Shown piece by piece: positions 1 through 5,664 of a stretch of 15,202 bases of DNA. How positions within the stretch are numbered: position 1 is the stretch's first letter; every line of letters begins with the position of its first letter. This stretch comes from CAILHX01 sp046155285. Its GTDB lineage: Bacteria > Pseudomonadota > Gammaproteobacteria > Burkholderiales > Methylophilaceae. The stretch spans positions 1 to 15,202 of the forward strand of contig JBJXEA010000007.1 in the NCBI GenBank assembly GCA_046155285.1. The letters are read 5' to 3'. The translations under genes were made by a program, and so were the position numbers. The notes beneath the pieces are model-generated. The model did not search any database. It was not told the origin of the DNA and saw nothing but the letters and a program-made list of their open reading frames with translations.

Positions 1-3
1 CTC

Positions 4-1929
4 CTACAATTCCGCAAAAAACGCCTCCACTTCCGCCAATTCTTTAGTCCGCTTAAACGGCGGCAAGCTCTGCCAGATGCGCCTGCCATAGGGCTTACTC
101 AACATGCGCGGGTCGCAAATCATCAGCACACCTCTGTCGGTTTCATCGCGTATCAGCCGCCCTGCGCCTTGCTTCAAAGTGATTGCCGCGTAAGGCAATT
201 GATATTCCATAAACGCGTTTTTGCCCTCGGCATTCAATTTATCAATACGGGCAGAAAGCACCGGGTCGTCGGGCGGGGCAAAGGGCAATTTGTCTATGAT
301 GACTACCGACAACGCGTCACCTTTCACGTCCACGCCTTCCCAAAAGCTCTGCGAGCCCACCAGCACGGCGTTTCCCAATTGTCGAAAGCGTTCCAGCAGT
401 TCGGTGCGTGTGGTGTCGCCTTGCATCAGTAGCGGGTAAGGTAAGCCCTCGCGGTCAAACGCGGCGACCAGCCATTCATGGATTTGGCGCATGGCCTTGA
501 GGCTGGTGCACAGCACAAAAGCGCGGCCTCGGCTGGCTTTGATGACGGGCAGCACAGCTTCACTCACCGCCATGATGTAATCTGGGCTATTGGGGTCGGG
601 CAGGCCTTGCGGCGCATAAAGCAGCGCTTGATTATCGTAGTCGAACGGGCTTTCCCAGCGGCGGGTTTTGGCTTCCAGCAAACCCATTTGCGCGAGATAG
701 TGACCAAAATCGTCCTTCACCGCCAGCGTGGCCGAGGTAAATATCCAGGCGCAGGGCTTGGCCTCAATCTGCTTGCTGAAAATCTCGGCGATGGATAAGG
801 GCGTGGCGTGTAGCACCACCGAATGCGTGAACACTTCCACCCAGCGCACCAGATTTTCATTCGCGCCCAGTTGCCAGTTTTTGAGTTGCTGCACCAAGCC
901 CATCGCGCGTTGCCAGCAGTTTTCCAGCCCTGGGCCGCGCTCGGCTTGGGTTTCCAAAAGCGTGGTTAAATCGGCCAGTTTTTCGCCGATATTTTGCAAG
1001 GCTGGCGTGAATTCTTTGAAGCTCAACGCCCGCTGCACCGGCATCCTAGCGCTATCCAGGCCGAACACTAGGCGGAAATCTTTCACTGATTTTTCCAGTG
1101 CTGCCGTCAGCGTGGGCAAATCCACGCAATCCTTGGCATCGGTCAAAAATTCGTTGTGGGCATCACGCGCCAAATCCAGAAAAAAACTGGTGGTGAGATC
1201 TTCGCCGAAAAACAATCCGGCAGTCTCCGGCAATTGGTGCGCCTCGTCGAAGATCACCGTGTTGGCGGCGGGCAACAGCTCGGCCACGCCCTCATCGCGC
1301 AACATCACGTCAGCAAAAAACAGATGGTGATTCACCACCACCACCTCGGCTGCCAACGCCTTTTTACGCGCCTCCATCACAAAACACTCTTTGTAATCCG
1401 GGCATTCAGAACCCAAACAATTATCGCGGGTAGAAGTCACGCTAGGCCAAACGCTGGCGTTCTCCGGCACGTCGGGCAGCTCGTTCTTGTCGCCACTGCT
1501 GCTAGTTTCGGCAAATCGTTTGATGAGATGCACATATTTCGCATCGTCGCGACTCATAAAACGGCCTTCGTTCACCGCGCGTTTCAGGTGATAGTGGCAC
1601 ACATAGTTGGCGCGGCCTTTGAGGATGGCCACGGTCACCGGCGCTCTCAAAGCATCGCGCACCATAGGCAAATCGCGGTTAAAAAGCTGGTCTTGCAGGG
1701 TTTTGGTGCCAGTAGAAATAATCACCTTACCGCCGGAAAGCAGCGCCGGAACGAGATAGGCAAAAGTCTTGCCAGTGCCGGTGCCGGCCTCGGTCACCAG
1801 CACACTGTTGTCACGGATGGCGGCATTGATGGCTTCCGCCATTTCTAGTTGTTGCGTGCGCTGGCGGAAATCGGGCGTGGCTTGGGCAAGCGCGCCGCCT
1901 GTGCCGAAGATGTCGGGGAGATTACTCAA
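4..1929 (-). CDS. yoaA: YoaA/DinG-family Fe-S ATP-dependent DNA helicase
   Basis: Superfamily 2, XPD/DinG-like 5'-3' DNA helicase, expected in the cytoplasm in DNA repair; in E. coli YoaA works with the polymerase III chi subunit HolC. The 641 aa match YoaA length (about 636) better than DinG (about 716). Walker A is AGTGTGKT at residues 48-55. Four cysteines, C111, C171, C176 and C182, fit the 4Fe-4S cluster, and the DEAH box is at 228-231. A C-terminal QGAGRLIRD motif VI is present. The start is TTG: no ATG fits, and an AGGGA ribosome binding site lies 7 nt upstream. The stop is at 4-6, so the gene is complete. It lies downstream of intI on the same strand, separated by a palindromic repeat. 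The family call is secure; choosing YoaA over DinG rests on length and close motif wording. Confidence 0.93.
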   Translation of the reverse strand: MSNLPDIFGTGGALAQATPDFRQRTQQLEMAEAINAAIRDNSVLVTEAGTGTGKTFAYLVPALLSGGKVIISTGTKTLQDQLFNRDLPMVRDALRAPVTVAILKGRANYVCHYHLKRAVNEGRFMSRDDAKYVHLIKRFAETSSSGDKNELPDVPENASVWPSVTSTRDNCLGSECPDYKECFVMEARKKALAAEVVVVNHHLFFADVMLRDEGVAELLPAANTVIFDEAHQLPETAGLFFGEDLTTSFFLDLARDAHNEFLTDAKDCVDLPTLTAALEKSVKDFRLVFGLDSARMPVQRALSFKEFTPALQNIGEKLADLTTLLETQAERGPGLENCWQRAMGLVQQLKNWQLGANENLVRWVEVFTHSVVLHATPLSIAEIFSKQIEAKPCAWIFTSATLAVKDDFGHYLAQMGLLEAKTRRWESPFDYDNQALLYAPQGLPDPNSPDYIMAVSEAVLPVIKASRGRAFVLCTSLKAMRQIHEWLVAAFDREGLPYPLLMQGDTTRTELLERFRQLGNAVLVGSQSFWEGVDVKGDALSVVIIDKLPFAPPDDPVLSARIDKLNAEGKNAFMEYQLPYAAITLKQGAGRLIRDETDRGVLMICDPRMLSKPYGRRIWQSLPPFKRTKELAEVEAFFAEL

Positions 1930-1963
1930 ATGAATGTCCCTAAAAATAAAACCTCAAAAACCA

Positions 1964-2081
1964 AACCACCCCGGCGCTAACGCGCCACCCCTCCTTGAAA
2001 AGTAGGGGATAAAAACCAACAACCACAGCATCCACTCCCCTCCTTTCCAAGGAGGGGTCGCCGCTTGCGGCGGGGGTGGTT
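1964..2081. repeat. 118-bp palindromic intergenic repeat (MITE/REP-like)
   Basis: Two 46-nt arms, 1964-2009 and 2036-2081, form an imperfect inverted repeat around a 26-nt centre. The outer 33 nt match at 25 positions and the inner part (1993-2009 with 2036-2052) at 15 of 17. The ends read AACCACCCC and GGGGTGGTT. It fills most of the gap between the intI stop and the yoaA start, so a transcript of either strand would fold into a long hairpin. It has no coding content. It could be a non-autonomous mobile repeat, a transcription stop for intI, or both. I see no clear target-site duplication. Confidence 0.7.
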
Positions 2082-2108
2082 ATTTCAAATAAGAACACAA
2101 AATCAAAC

Positions 2109-3098
2109 TCACAAATGATCCAACGGACTGGTCACGCCGCGCCCGCCTTTATTTAGCACATGGGTATAAATCATGGTGGTAGAAACATCCGAATGCCCCA
2201 ACAACTCTTGCACGGTGCGGATGTCATAGCCACCTTCCAGCAGGTGCGTGGCGAAAGAATGGCGCAGCGTATGCGGGGTAGCCAGTTTGGTTAAACCCGC
2301 CAATTTAACGGTTTTTTTAACCGCACGCTGAATCGTTTTTTCGTCTGCGTGATGACGGCGCACAACCTTGGAGCGCGGGTCAACCGACAATTTGATAGAA
2401 GGAAAAATGTATTGCCAAGCCCAATCCTTGCCCGCACTGGGATATTTTCTATCTAAGGCCATGGGCATAAACACCTCGCCGTGGCCTGCTGCCAAATCCT
2501 CTTGATGCAGGGACTGCACTTTGATTAAATGACTTTTGAGCGGCTCAATTAAAGAAGCCGGCAACATAGTCACGCGGTCTTTGAAACCCTTGCCCTCGCG
2601 CACCAAAATCTCACGCCGCGCCAAATCAACATCCTTCACGCGTAGCCGCAACGCCTCCATAATCCGCAAACCGCTGCCATAAAGCAAACTCGCAATCAGC
2701 CACATGGTGCCATCCAAGCGGCTCAACACCGCTTGCACCTCGGCCTGAGTCAGCACCACGGGCAGGCGCTTGGGCGCTTTGGCTTGCGTCACGTTATCCA
2801 GCCAGGGCAGCTCAATCCCTAACACTTCTTTATACAAATACAACAAGGCACTTTTAGCCTGGTTTTGCGTACTGGCAGAAACATGACGCTCTACCGCCAA
2901 ATGCGTTAAAAAAGCCTCCACCTCAGCCGCGCCCATGTCTTTAGGGTGACGCTTGCCATGATGCCAAATATATCGTTTAATCCAATCCACGTAGCTCTTC
3001 TCAGTACGCAAGCTGTAATGCTTAACCCGCATTTTTGCCACCACTTGTTCCAGCAACTTTGGTGGCTGAGCTTGAGGCTGATTGAGTGTAGTGTCCAT
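2109..3098 (-). CDS. intI: Integron integrase (tyrosine recombinase)
   Basis: Tyrosine recombinase that inserts gene cassettes at attI and excises them by acting on folded single-stranded attC sites. The 329 aa are full length for the family. Residues 14-100 are the N-terminal SAM-like DNA-binding domain. Catalytic residues are R145 (in GSGLR), K173, H276 and R279 (in TPHTLRH), H302 (in GHSDV) and the nucleophile Y311 (in TMIYTHV). The integron-specific extra helix, found in IntI and not in XerC/D, is present around 216-234 (DRKYPSAGKDWAWQYIF). The C-terminus closely resembles the class 1 integrase wording. ATG start at 3098 with no strong ribosome binding site. No lesion is visible, so the enzyme should be active. 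Confidence 0.97.
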   Translation of the reverse strand: MDTTLNQPQAQPPKLLEQVVAKMRVKHYSLRTEKSYVDWIKRYIWHHGKRHPKDMGAAEVEAFLTHLAVERHVSASTQNQAKSALLYLYKEVLGIELPWLDNVTQAKAPKRLPVVLTQAEVQAVLSRLDGTMWLIASLLYGSGLRIMEALRLRVKDVDLARREILVREGKGFKDRVTMLPASLIEPLKSHLIKVQSLHQEDLAAGHGEVFMPMALDRKYPSAGKDWAWQYIFPSIKLSVDPRSKVVRRHHADEKTIQRAVKKTVKLAGLTKLATPHTLRHSFATHLLEGGYDIRTVQELLGHSDVSTTMIYTHVLNKGGRGVTSPLDHL

Positions 3099-3155
3099 GT
3101 TAGATTAGCAATTTCAAGGCGTAATAAAACTTATCTATATGTTGATTATATTGGA

Positions 3156-3183
3156 ATTATACTTTTTATTATGAAATTAACAA
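3156..3183 (-). promoter_or_regulatory. Probable intI promoter (Pint)
   Basis: On the minus strand a -35 of TTGTTA (3183-3178), a 16-nt spacer and a perfect TATAAT -10 (3161-3156) point at intI. The predicted start is near 3149, giving a leader of about 50 nt. It lies between intI and attI, the usual place for Pint. I see no LexA-type CTG-N10-CAG operator over it, so SOS control is not supported by sequence here. Confidence 0.55.
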
Positions 3184-3209
3184 CACGCCCAAATAAAAGA
3201 TTAAGTGTT

Positions 3210-3235
3210 TATTTGGGGTCTACTTTGCGTTAGGT
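3210..3235 (+). other. attI insertion site (core GTTAGGT)
   Basis: The core GTTAGGT at 3229-3235 fits GTTRRRY, with strand exchange expected between G3229 and T3230. It sits 131 bp from the intI start and directly before the first cassette gene. The bases ahead of it, TACTTTGC, resemble the simple-site end of known attI sites. The outer limits of attI (accessory integrase-binding repeats) cannot be set by eye, so the left coordinate is approximate. A cassette promoter (Pc) was not identified with confidence in this AT-rich stretch or inside intI. Confidence 0.75.
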
Positions 3236-3241
3236 GCCACC

Positions 3242-3598
3242 TTGAATCCAATCATTCCCACAATATTTATCACATTAGCAATATTGATTTTTCAGCATGT
3301 TAAGAGTGGCGACGCCATCAATGCTTCGTGGTTAGCCGCCTATGCCTTGTTTTGTGCCCCATCGTTATTACTTTGGGTAAGCTCACTCATGCTCGAGTCG
3401 CGTTCCATTCATTTCATTTTTGCTGCAATTAGTTCGTCATTTATTGTGCTGTGGCTATATATGCTTGCGGTAAATGATAAATATTTGGTTATGCCTGCCT
3501 CGGCTATGTCATTTCTGGCCATTGCAATATTTGTGCTCTTACTCGCACTCATATACAGATTATTTGTTTATGTTAAACGTTGTCTTAATCGCACCTAA
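3242..3598 (+). CDS. Cassette 1: small four-helix membrane protein, unknown function
   Basis: 118 aa, not recognised. Four hydrophobic segments fit transmembrane helices at about residues 3-20, 29-50, 56-77 and 85-110, with short hydrophilic joins and a basic tail (KRCLNRT). This points to an inner-membrane protein without a large soluble domain. The start is TTG, chosen because the next in-frame ATG lies about 50 codons in and would lose the first two helices. AGGTG at 3232-3236, which includes part of the attI core, is 5 nt upstream of it. The stop codon TAA lies inside the first box of attC1, a common compact cassette design. Expression would depend on an integron promoter upstream or on read-in. 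Confidence 0.6.
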   Translation: MNPIIPTIFITLAILIFQHVKSGDAINASWLAAYALFCAPSLLLWVSSLMLESRSIHFIFAAISSSFIVLWLYMLAVNDKYLVMPASAMSFLAIAIFVLLLALIYRLFVYVKRCLNRT

Positions 3599-3670
3599 CC
3601 CGGCGCTCAACCTCGCTCCCTTCGGTCGCTGGACGTCGCTTAAGCGCCGCCGGTTAGCTCTACGTTGGGG
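3593..3670 (+). other. attC site of cassette 1
   Basis: R'' box ACCTAAC at 3593-3599 and R' box GTTGGGG at 3664-3670 (last base off the GTTRRRY consensus) bound a 78-bp site. A strong stem joins 3595-3607 (CTAACCCGGCGCT) and 3643-3657 (AGCGCCGCCGGTTAG), while the centre carries repeated CGCT units. The TTAGCTCTACGTT run before the cut resembles attC ends known from Pseudomonas-type cassettes. It is longer than attC2 and attC3 and differs from them in sequence, so cassette 1 probably came from another pool. Confidence 0.85.
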
Positions 3671-3676
3671 GCTTTT

Positions 3677-4150
3677 ATGTTCAGAAATTTAGTTATCGCT
3701 TTACTCTTAATTACTCTCGTGGGCTGTGGCAAGCACGTCACAAGAGAGGGCATGACAAAGTTAAATAATCGCTTTGAAGATACGAAAAGCCAGCTTGAGC
3801 AAAAAGCTCAAGCTGGTCAGATAACATGGGTTCAAGCAGAATCAAGAATCAGAGATTTAGACAAAGAGGTAAAAATCAAACTAGATGCCACAGGCGCTAG
3901 CCATACTTGGCGCTACGATTCTGGCGATGACGAATACTATGCTTACTGTATTGCCCTAGCTGAAAAACTTGATAAAAACGAAATTACATTTGCACAATTC
4001 GATGCCGCAAGAAAAAGAACATTGAATCAAATCAATGCACGTAGACAGGGACTAGAAAACCAACAAGAACTGATAGAAAACTCACGCCCTAGGCAACAAA
4101 ACTGCGTCACTGAAAAAGTTTTCGATAAATATGAAACTAAGTGTTACTAA
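3677..4150 (+). CDS. Cassette 2, gene 1: predicted lipoprotein with helical domain
   Basis: 157 aa from the ATG at 3677; a TTG four codons earlier is less likely because GGGGG at 3667-3671 is well placed 5 nt before this ATG. A basic N-terminus (MFRN), a hydrophobic core and a lipobox LVGC ending at C17 predict a lipid-anchored envelope protein. The mature part is charged and largely helical (about residues 20-75 look coiled-coil prone), then a DDEYYAYC stretch and another helical run with a Q/N/R-rich end. Three further cysteines follow C17. The family is not recognised. It shares a cassette with the next gene, 22 bp downstream, and with no proper attC between them, so the two probably move and act together. 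Confidence 0.72.
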   Translation: MFRNLVIALLLITLVGCGKHVTREGMTKLNNRFEDTKSQLEQKAQAGQITWVQAESRIRDLDKEVKIKLDATGASHTWRYDSGDDEYYAYCIALAEKLDKNEITFAQFDAARKRTLNQINARRQGLENQQELIENSRPRQQNCVTEKVFDKYETKCY

Positions 4151-4172
4151 CTGATTAACGGCTAGGGTTACT

Positions 4173-4577
4173 ATGAAACTTGAAAGAGTGGGAGCAAACC
4201 ATAACGAAGGTATAAAAACCATACTTGATGTTGAAAACATCTCAACAGAATGGTGCCCTAAAACCAAAGCCATTGTGGTTCAAATAAGAAACCAGTCTGT
4301 ACCCGCTTTGAAAGGTCAGTACAACTACACCCTCAAAATTTCACCTAAAGACATTGCAAGCTTTTTAACCACACTATCAAATGCTGGTATTGAAACTTCG
4401 GCTCCAGACGTACAAAAATCCCTAGCAGTAAACAGCCACGAGCTTTTAAGACTTCTAATCTTATCTAGTGGTTTAGCTTTAACACCAGAGCCAGTTGACA
4501 TACGTTCAAAACTACAAAAAGTACTTGCGGCTCAAAATAGTACGCCCCCAACCCATCCATCAAGCGGGACGCGCTAA
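4173..4577 (+). CDS. Cassette 2, gene 2: hypothetical protein
   Basis: 134 aa, not recognised. It has no signal peptide or membrane helix, so it is probably cytoplasmic. AGGG at 4164-4167 is 5 nt before the ATG. The middle (residues about 45-75) could form a small alpha/beta domain, followed by an amphipathic helix around 88-103 (VNSHELLRLLILSSG). The reading frame runs into attC2: from about residue 125 on (STPPTHPSSGTR end) the protein is encoded by the recombination site, and its TAA lies in the attC loop. The last ten or so residues are therefore probably a by-product of the cassette boundary, not a domain. Its partner is the lipoprotein just upstream. Confidence 0.62.
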   Translation: MKLERVGANHNEGIKTILDVENISTEWCPKTKAIVVQIRNQSVPALKGQYNYTLKISPKDIASFLTTLSNAGIETSAPDVQKSLAVNSHELLRLLILSSGLALTPEPVDIRSKLQKVLAAQNSTPPTHPSSGTR

Positions 4578-4605
4578 AGCGCGCCCCTTATGTCAAACGT
4601 TATGC
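4546..4605 (+). other. attC site of cassette 2
   Basis: A 60-bp site from CCCCAAC (4546-4552) to GTTATGC (4599-4605), cut expected at 4599/4600. The central hairpin is GGG-A-CGCGC, loop TAAA, GCGCG-CCC, with an unpaired A as an extrahelical-base candidate. The flanking pieces CAAGCGGG and CCCCTTA..TCA.ACGT are shared with attC3. R'' and R' are only partly complementary beyond the essential AAC/GTT. Confidence 0.85.
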
Positions 4606-4608
4606 ATT

Positions 4609-4637
4609 TTGGTGGTTAAGCAGAACTTTGTTATCCT
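4609..4637 (+). promoter_or_regulatory. Possible internal promoter of the hicAB cassette
   Basis: TTGGTG (4609-4614), a 17-nt spacer and TATCCT (4632-4637) could form a weak sigma-70 promoter just inside cassette 3. The predicted start would fall on or next to the hicA ATG at 4644, implying a leaderless message; indeed no ribosome binding site precedes that ATG. Toxin-antitoxin cassettes often carry their own promoter. The hexamers are poor, so this is tentative. Confidence 0.25.
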
Positions 4638-4643
4638 AGCGTT

Positions 4644-4831
4644 ATGAAAGTAAGTGATATTCTAGCTTTTCTGAAAACCGATGGTTGGTTTCTTGTTGCC
4701 ACACGTGGCAGTCATCGCCAGCTCAAGCACACGGTTAAAAGTGGCGTGTTACAGTCGCTGGAAAGCCAAGCGATGATTTAGCTCCCGGCACTTTGAATAG
4801 CATTCTCAAACAGGCACAAATGAAGGAGTAA
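4644..4831 (+). pseudogene. hicA: Cassette 3, gene 1: hicA toxin gene, frameshifted
   Basis: HicA toxins are small double-stranded-RNA-binding-fold mRNA interferases. The first frame reads MKVSDILAFLKTDGWFLVAT, then RGSHRQLKHTVKSGV with the expected catalytic histidine in GSH (H24). It then leaves the family and stops at TAG 4779-4781 after 45 aa. In the frame two bases on, from 4751, TVAGKPSDDLAPGTLNSILK followed by QAQMKE continues the family sequence to TAA at 4829-4831. Restoring one base near 4748-4750 (gtgtt, expected GTG GTT) would give a normal HicA of about 62 aa. So the toxin is broken by a one-base loss, or the base is a sequencing error. The end lies 5 nt before hicB and contains its AAGGAG site. 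Confidence 0.88.
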
Positions 4832-4836
4832 ACCCC

Positions 4837-5049
4837 ATGCGCTACGCTATCGTTGTCGAAAAGACAGAAAACAATTATTCAGCTTACGTCCCTGACTTGC
4901 CTGGATGTGTCGCCACTGGAAAAACTTTCAAGGAAACCGAGAACGAGATTCGTGAAGCTATCAGTTTTCACCTTGATGGGCTTCGTGAAGATGGTTTGGT
5001 TGTTCCCTTTCCCTCGAGTATCGTTGAATACCTAGAAATTGCTGCCTAA
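4837..5049 (+). CDS. hicB: Cassette 3, gene 2: HicB-like antitoxin
   Basis: 70 aa with the HicB partial RNase H-like fold: RYAIVVEKTENNYSAYVPDLPGC, then G-TFKETENEIREAI, then HL-GLREDGLVVPFP. HicB binds and neutralises HicA. This short form ends straight after the fold domain and lacks the C-terminal helix-turn-helix or ribbon-helix-helix domain of longer HicB proteins, so autoregulation by DNA binding is doubtful. ATG at 4837 follows AAGGAG (4823-4828) by 8 nt. The stop TAA is inside the R'' box of attC3. The gene is intact although its toxin partner is frameshifted, so it may now act only against HicA copies elsewhere or be functionless. Confidence 0.9.
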   Translation: MRYAIVVEKTENNYSAYVPDLPGCVATGKTFKETENEIREAISFHLDGLREDGLVVPFPSSIVEYLEIAA

Positions 5050-5103
5050 CCCGTCGGTCAAGCGGGTCTGGCTAAAGCCAGCCCCTTACCTCAGACGTCA
5101 GGC
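5044..5103 (+). other. attC site of cassette 3
   Basis: A 60-bp site from GCCTAAC (5044-5050) to GTCAGGC (5097-5103). The hairpin is GGG-T-CTGGC, loop TAAA, GCCAG-CCC, the same architecture and length as attC2. The R' box has GTC where GTT is near-invariant, a change at the expected cleavage side that may lower activity. The strand exchange point would be 5097/5098. Confidence 0.83.
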
Positions 5104-5109
5104 ACACTT

Positions 5110-5445
5110 ATGACTAACACTACATTAGCTTGGATTTATCTGTTACTGGCAGGTCTGTTTGAGATCGGCTTTGCAAGCTCGCTCAAACTCATGGACGGCC
5201 TCAAAAACATTCCTTGGGTAATTGCGTTTTGTGTTTGCGCGATATTGAGTTTTGGCTTTCTGCAAGAGGCCGCAAAATCATTGCCTATCGGCACTGCATA
5301 CGCTGTATGGACGGGCATGGGAGGTGCGGGAGTGGCCATCATTGGCATGGCGCTTTTAGGTGACCCCATCACCCCTTGGCGCGTTTTTTTCTTGGTGTTG
5401 CTGGTGACAGCCTTGGTAGGCCTCAAGCTCACATCTGGGTATTAA
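5110..5445 (+). CDS. Cassette 4: small multidrug resistance (SMR) family transporter, Gdx/SugE-like
   Basis: 111 aa, four transmembrane helices, a proton-coupled antiporter that works as a dimer in the inner membrane. The essential glutamate is E18 (LFEIG), and Y64 and W67 lie in GTAYAVWTGMG. Wording around KSLPIGTAYAVWTG is close to SugE/Gdx guanidinium exporters. With a constant offset of 5, E18, S47, Y64 and W67 match Gdx E13, S42, Y59 and W62. The position of Gdx W16 is F21, and EmrE-type multidrug members have glycine there, so the substrate (guanidinium or quaternary ammonium cations) is open. ATG is 12 nt after the recombination point. No guanidine riboswitch is seen; the cassette start explains why. 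SMR genes are frequent integron cargo. Confidence 0.9.
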   Translation: MTNTTLAWIYLLLAGLFEIGFASSLKLMDGLKNIPWVIAFCVCAILSFGFLQEAAKSLPIGTAYAVWTGMGGAGVAIIGMALLGDPITPWRVFFLVLLVTALVGLKLTSGY

Positions 5446-5522
5446 TCCCTTCTTCAAAGTGCTCTTCCCCTCCTTACAAAATGCCGATTTTTGTGTAAAA
5501 TTTTGCCTGAATATCGTATTTA

Positions 5523-5664
5523 GGGCATCTCTAAAAATTCAAATTTCTAAGCTAGGCAAGGCGCGAACGAAAAATTATGACGCAGCATATGTTTAATATG
5601 TAAGGAATAGTTTTTCTTGAGCAACGTAGCATGGCGACGAAAGTTGGATTTTTAGCGGTGCCCT
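5523..5664. mobile_element. 142-bp MITE-like element with TTTA flanks
   Basis: The ends GGGCATCTCTAAAAATTCAA and TTGGATTTTTAGCGGTGCCC are inverted repeats; over 25 nt (5522-5546 with 5641-5665) 21 positions match. Inside is a second hairpin around CATATGTTTAATATG. The element is bordered by TTTA on the left (5519-5522) and TTTA on the right (5665-5668), a likely 4-bp target duplication. It encodes nothing, so it would need a transposase supplied elsewhere. It lies between the SMR cassette and the ferritin-like gene, 36 bp upstream of the latter's start. The remaining gap, 5446-5518, shows no gene and no attC. Confidence 0.75.

Larger units (their letters stand above)
2109..5445. mobile_element. 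Integron: integrase, attI and cassette array
   Basis: A complete integron layout is visible. intI is on the minus strand, an attI core is at 3229-3235, and cassettes are on the plus strand. Recombination points are 3229/3230, 3664/3665, 4599/4600 and 5097/5098, giving cassettes of 435, 935 and 498 bp plus a last one that has a start but no visible attC. Cassette contents are a membrane protein, a lipoprotein with an unknown partner, a hicA/hicB pair and an SMR transporter. No resistance-type conserved segment, transposon end or plasmid gene is seen, and housekeeping genes flank it on both sides. It is therefore best read as a chromosomal integron. The right border is uncertain. Confidence 0.9.

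Noticed and set aside
728..1848. Plus-strand open frames of 200 and 230 aa opposite the helicase gene
   Set aside because: They are low-complexity mirror images of a well-conserved gene on the other strand, with no recognisable domain; the helicase motifs explain the region.
3099..3229. LexA box or a strong cassette promoter (Pc) in the intI-attI gap
   Set aside because: No CTG-N10-CAG motif was found. TATACT at 3158-3163 is a fair -10 on the plus strand but has no -35 at a fitting distance.
4155..4172. A further attC between the two genes of cassette 2
   Set aside because: GCTAGGG at 4161-4167 is one base off a core box, but no R'' box or hairpin accompanies it in the 22-bp gap; at most a relic.
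4740..4781. Programmed ribosomal frameshift in hicA
   Set aside because: No slippery heptamer or clear stimulatory structure is visible at the shift; a one-base deletion or sequencing error is simpler.
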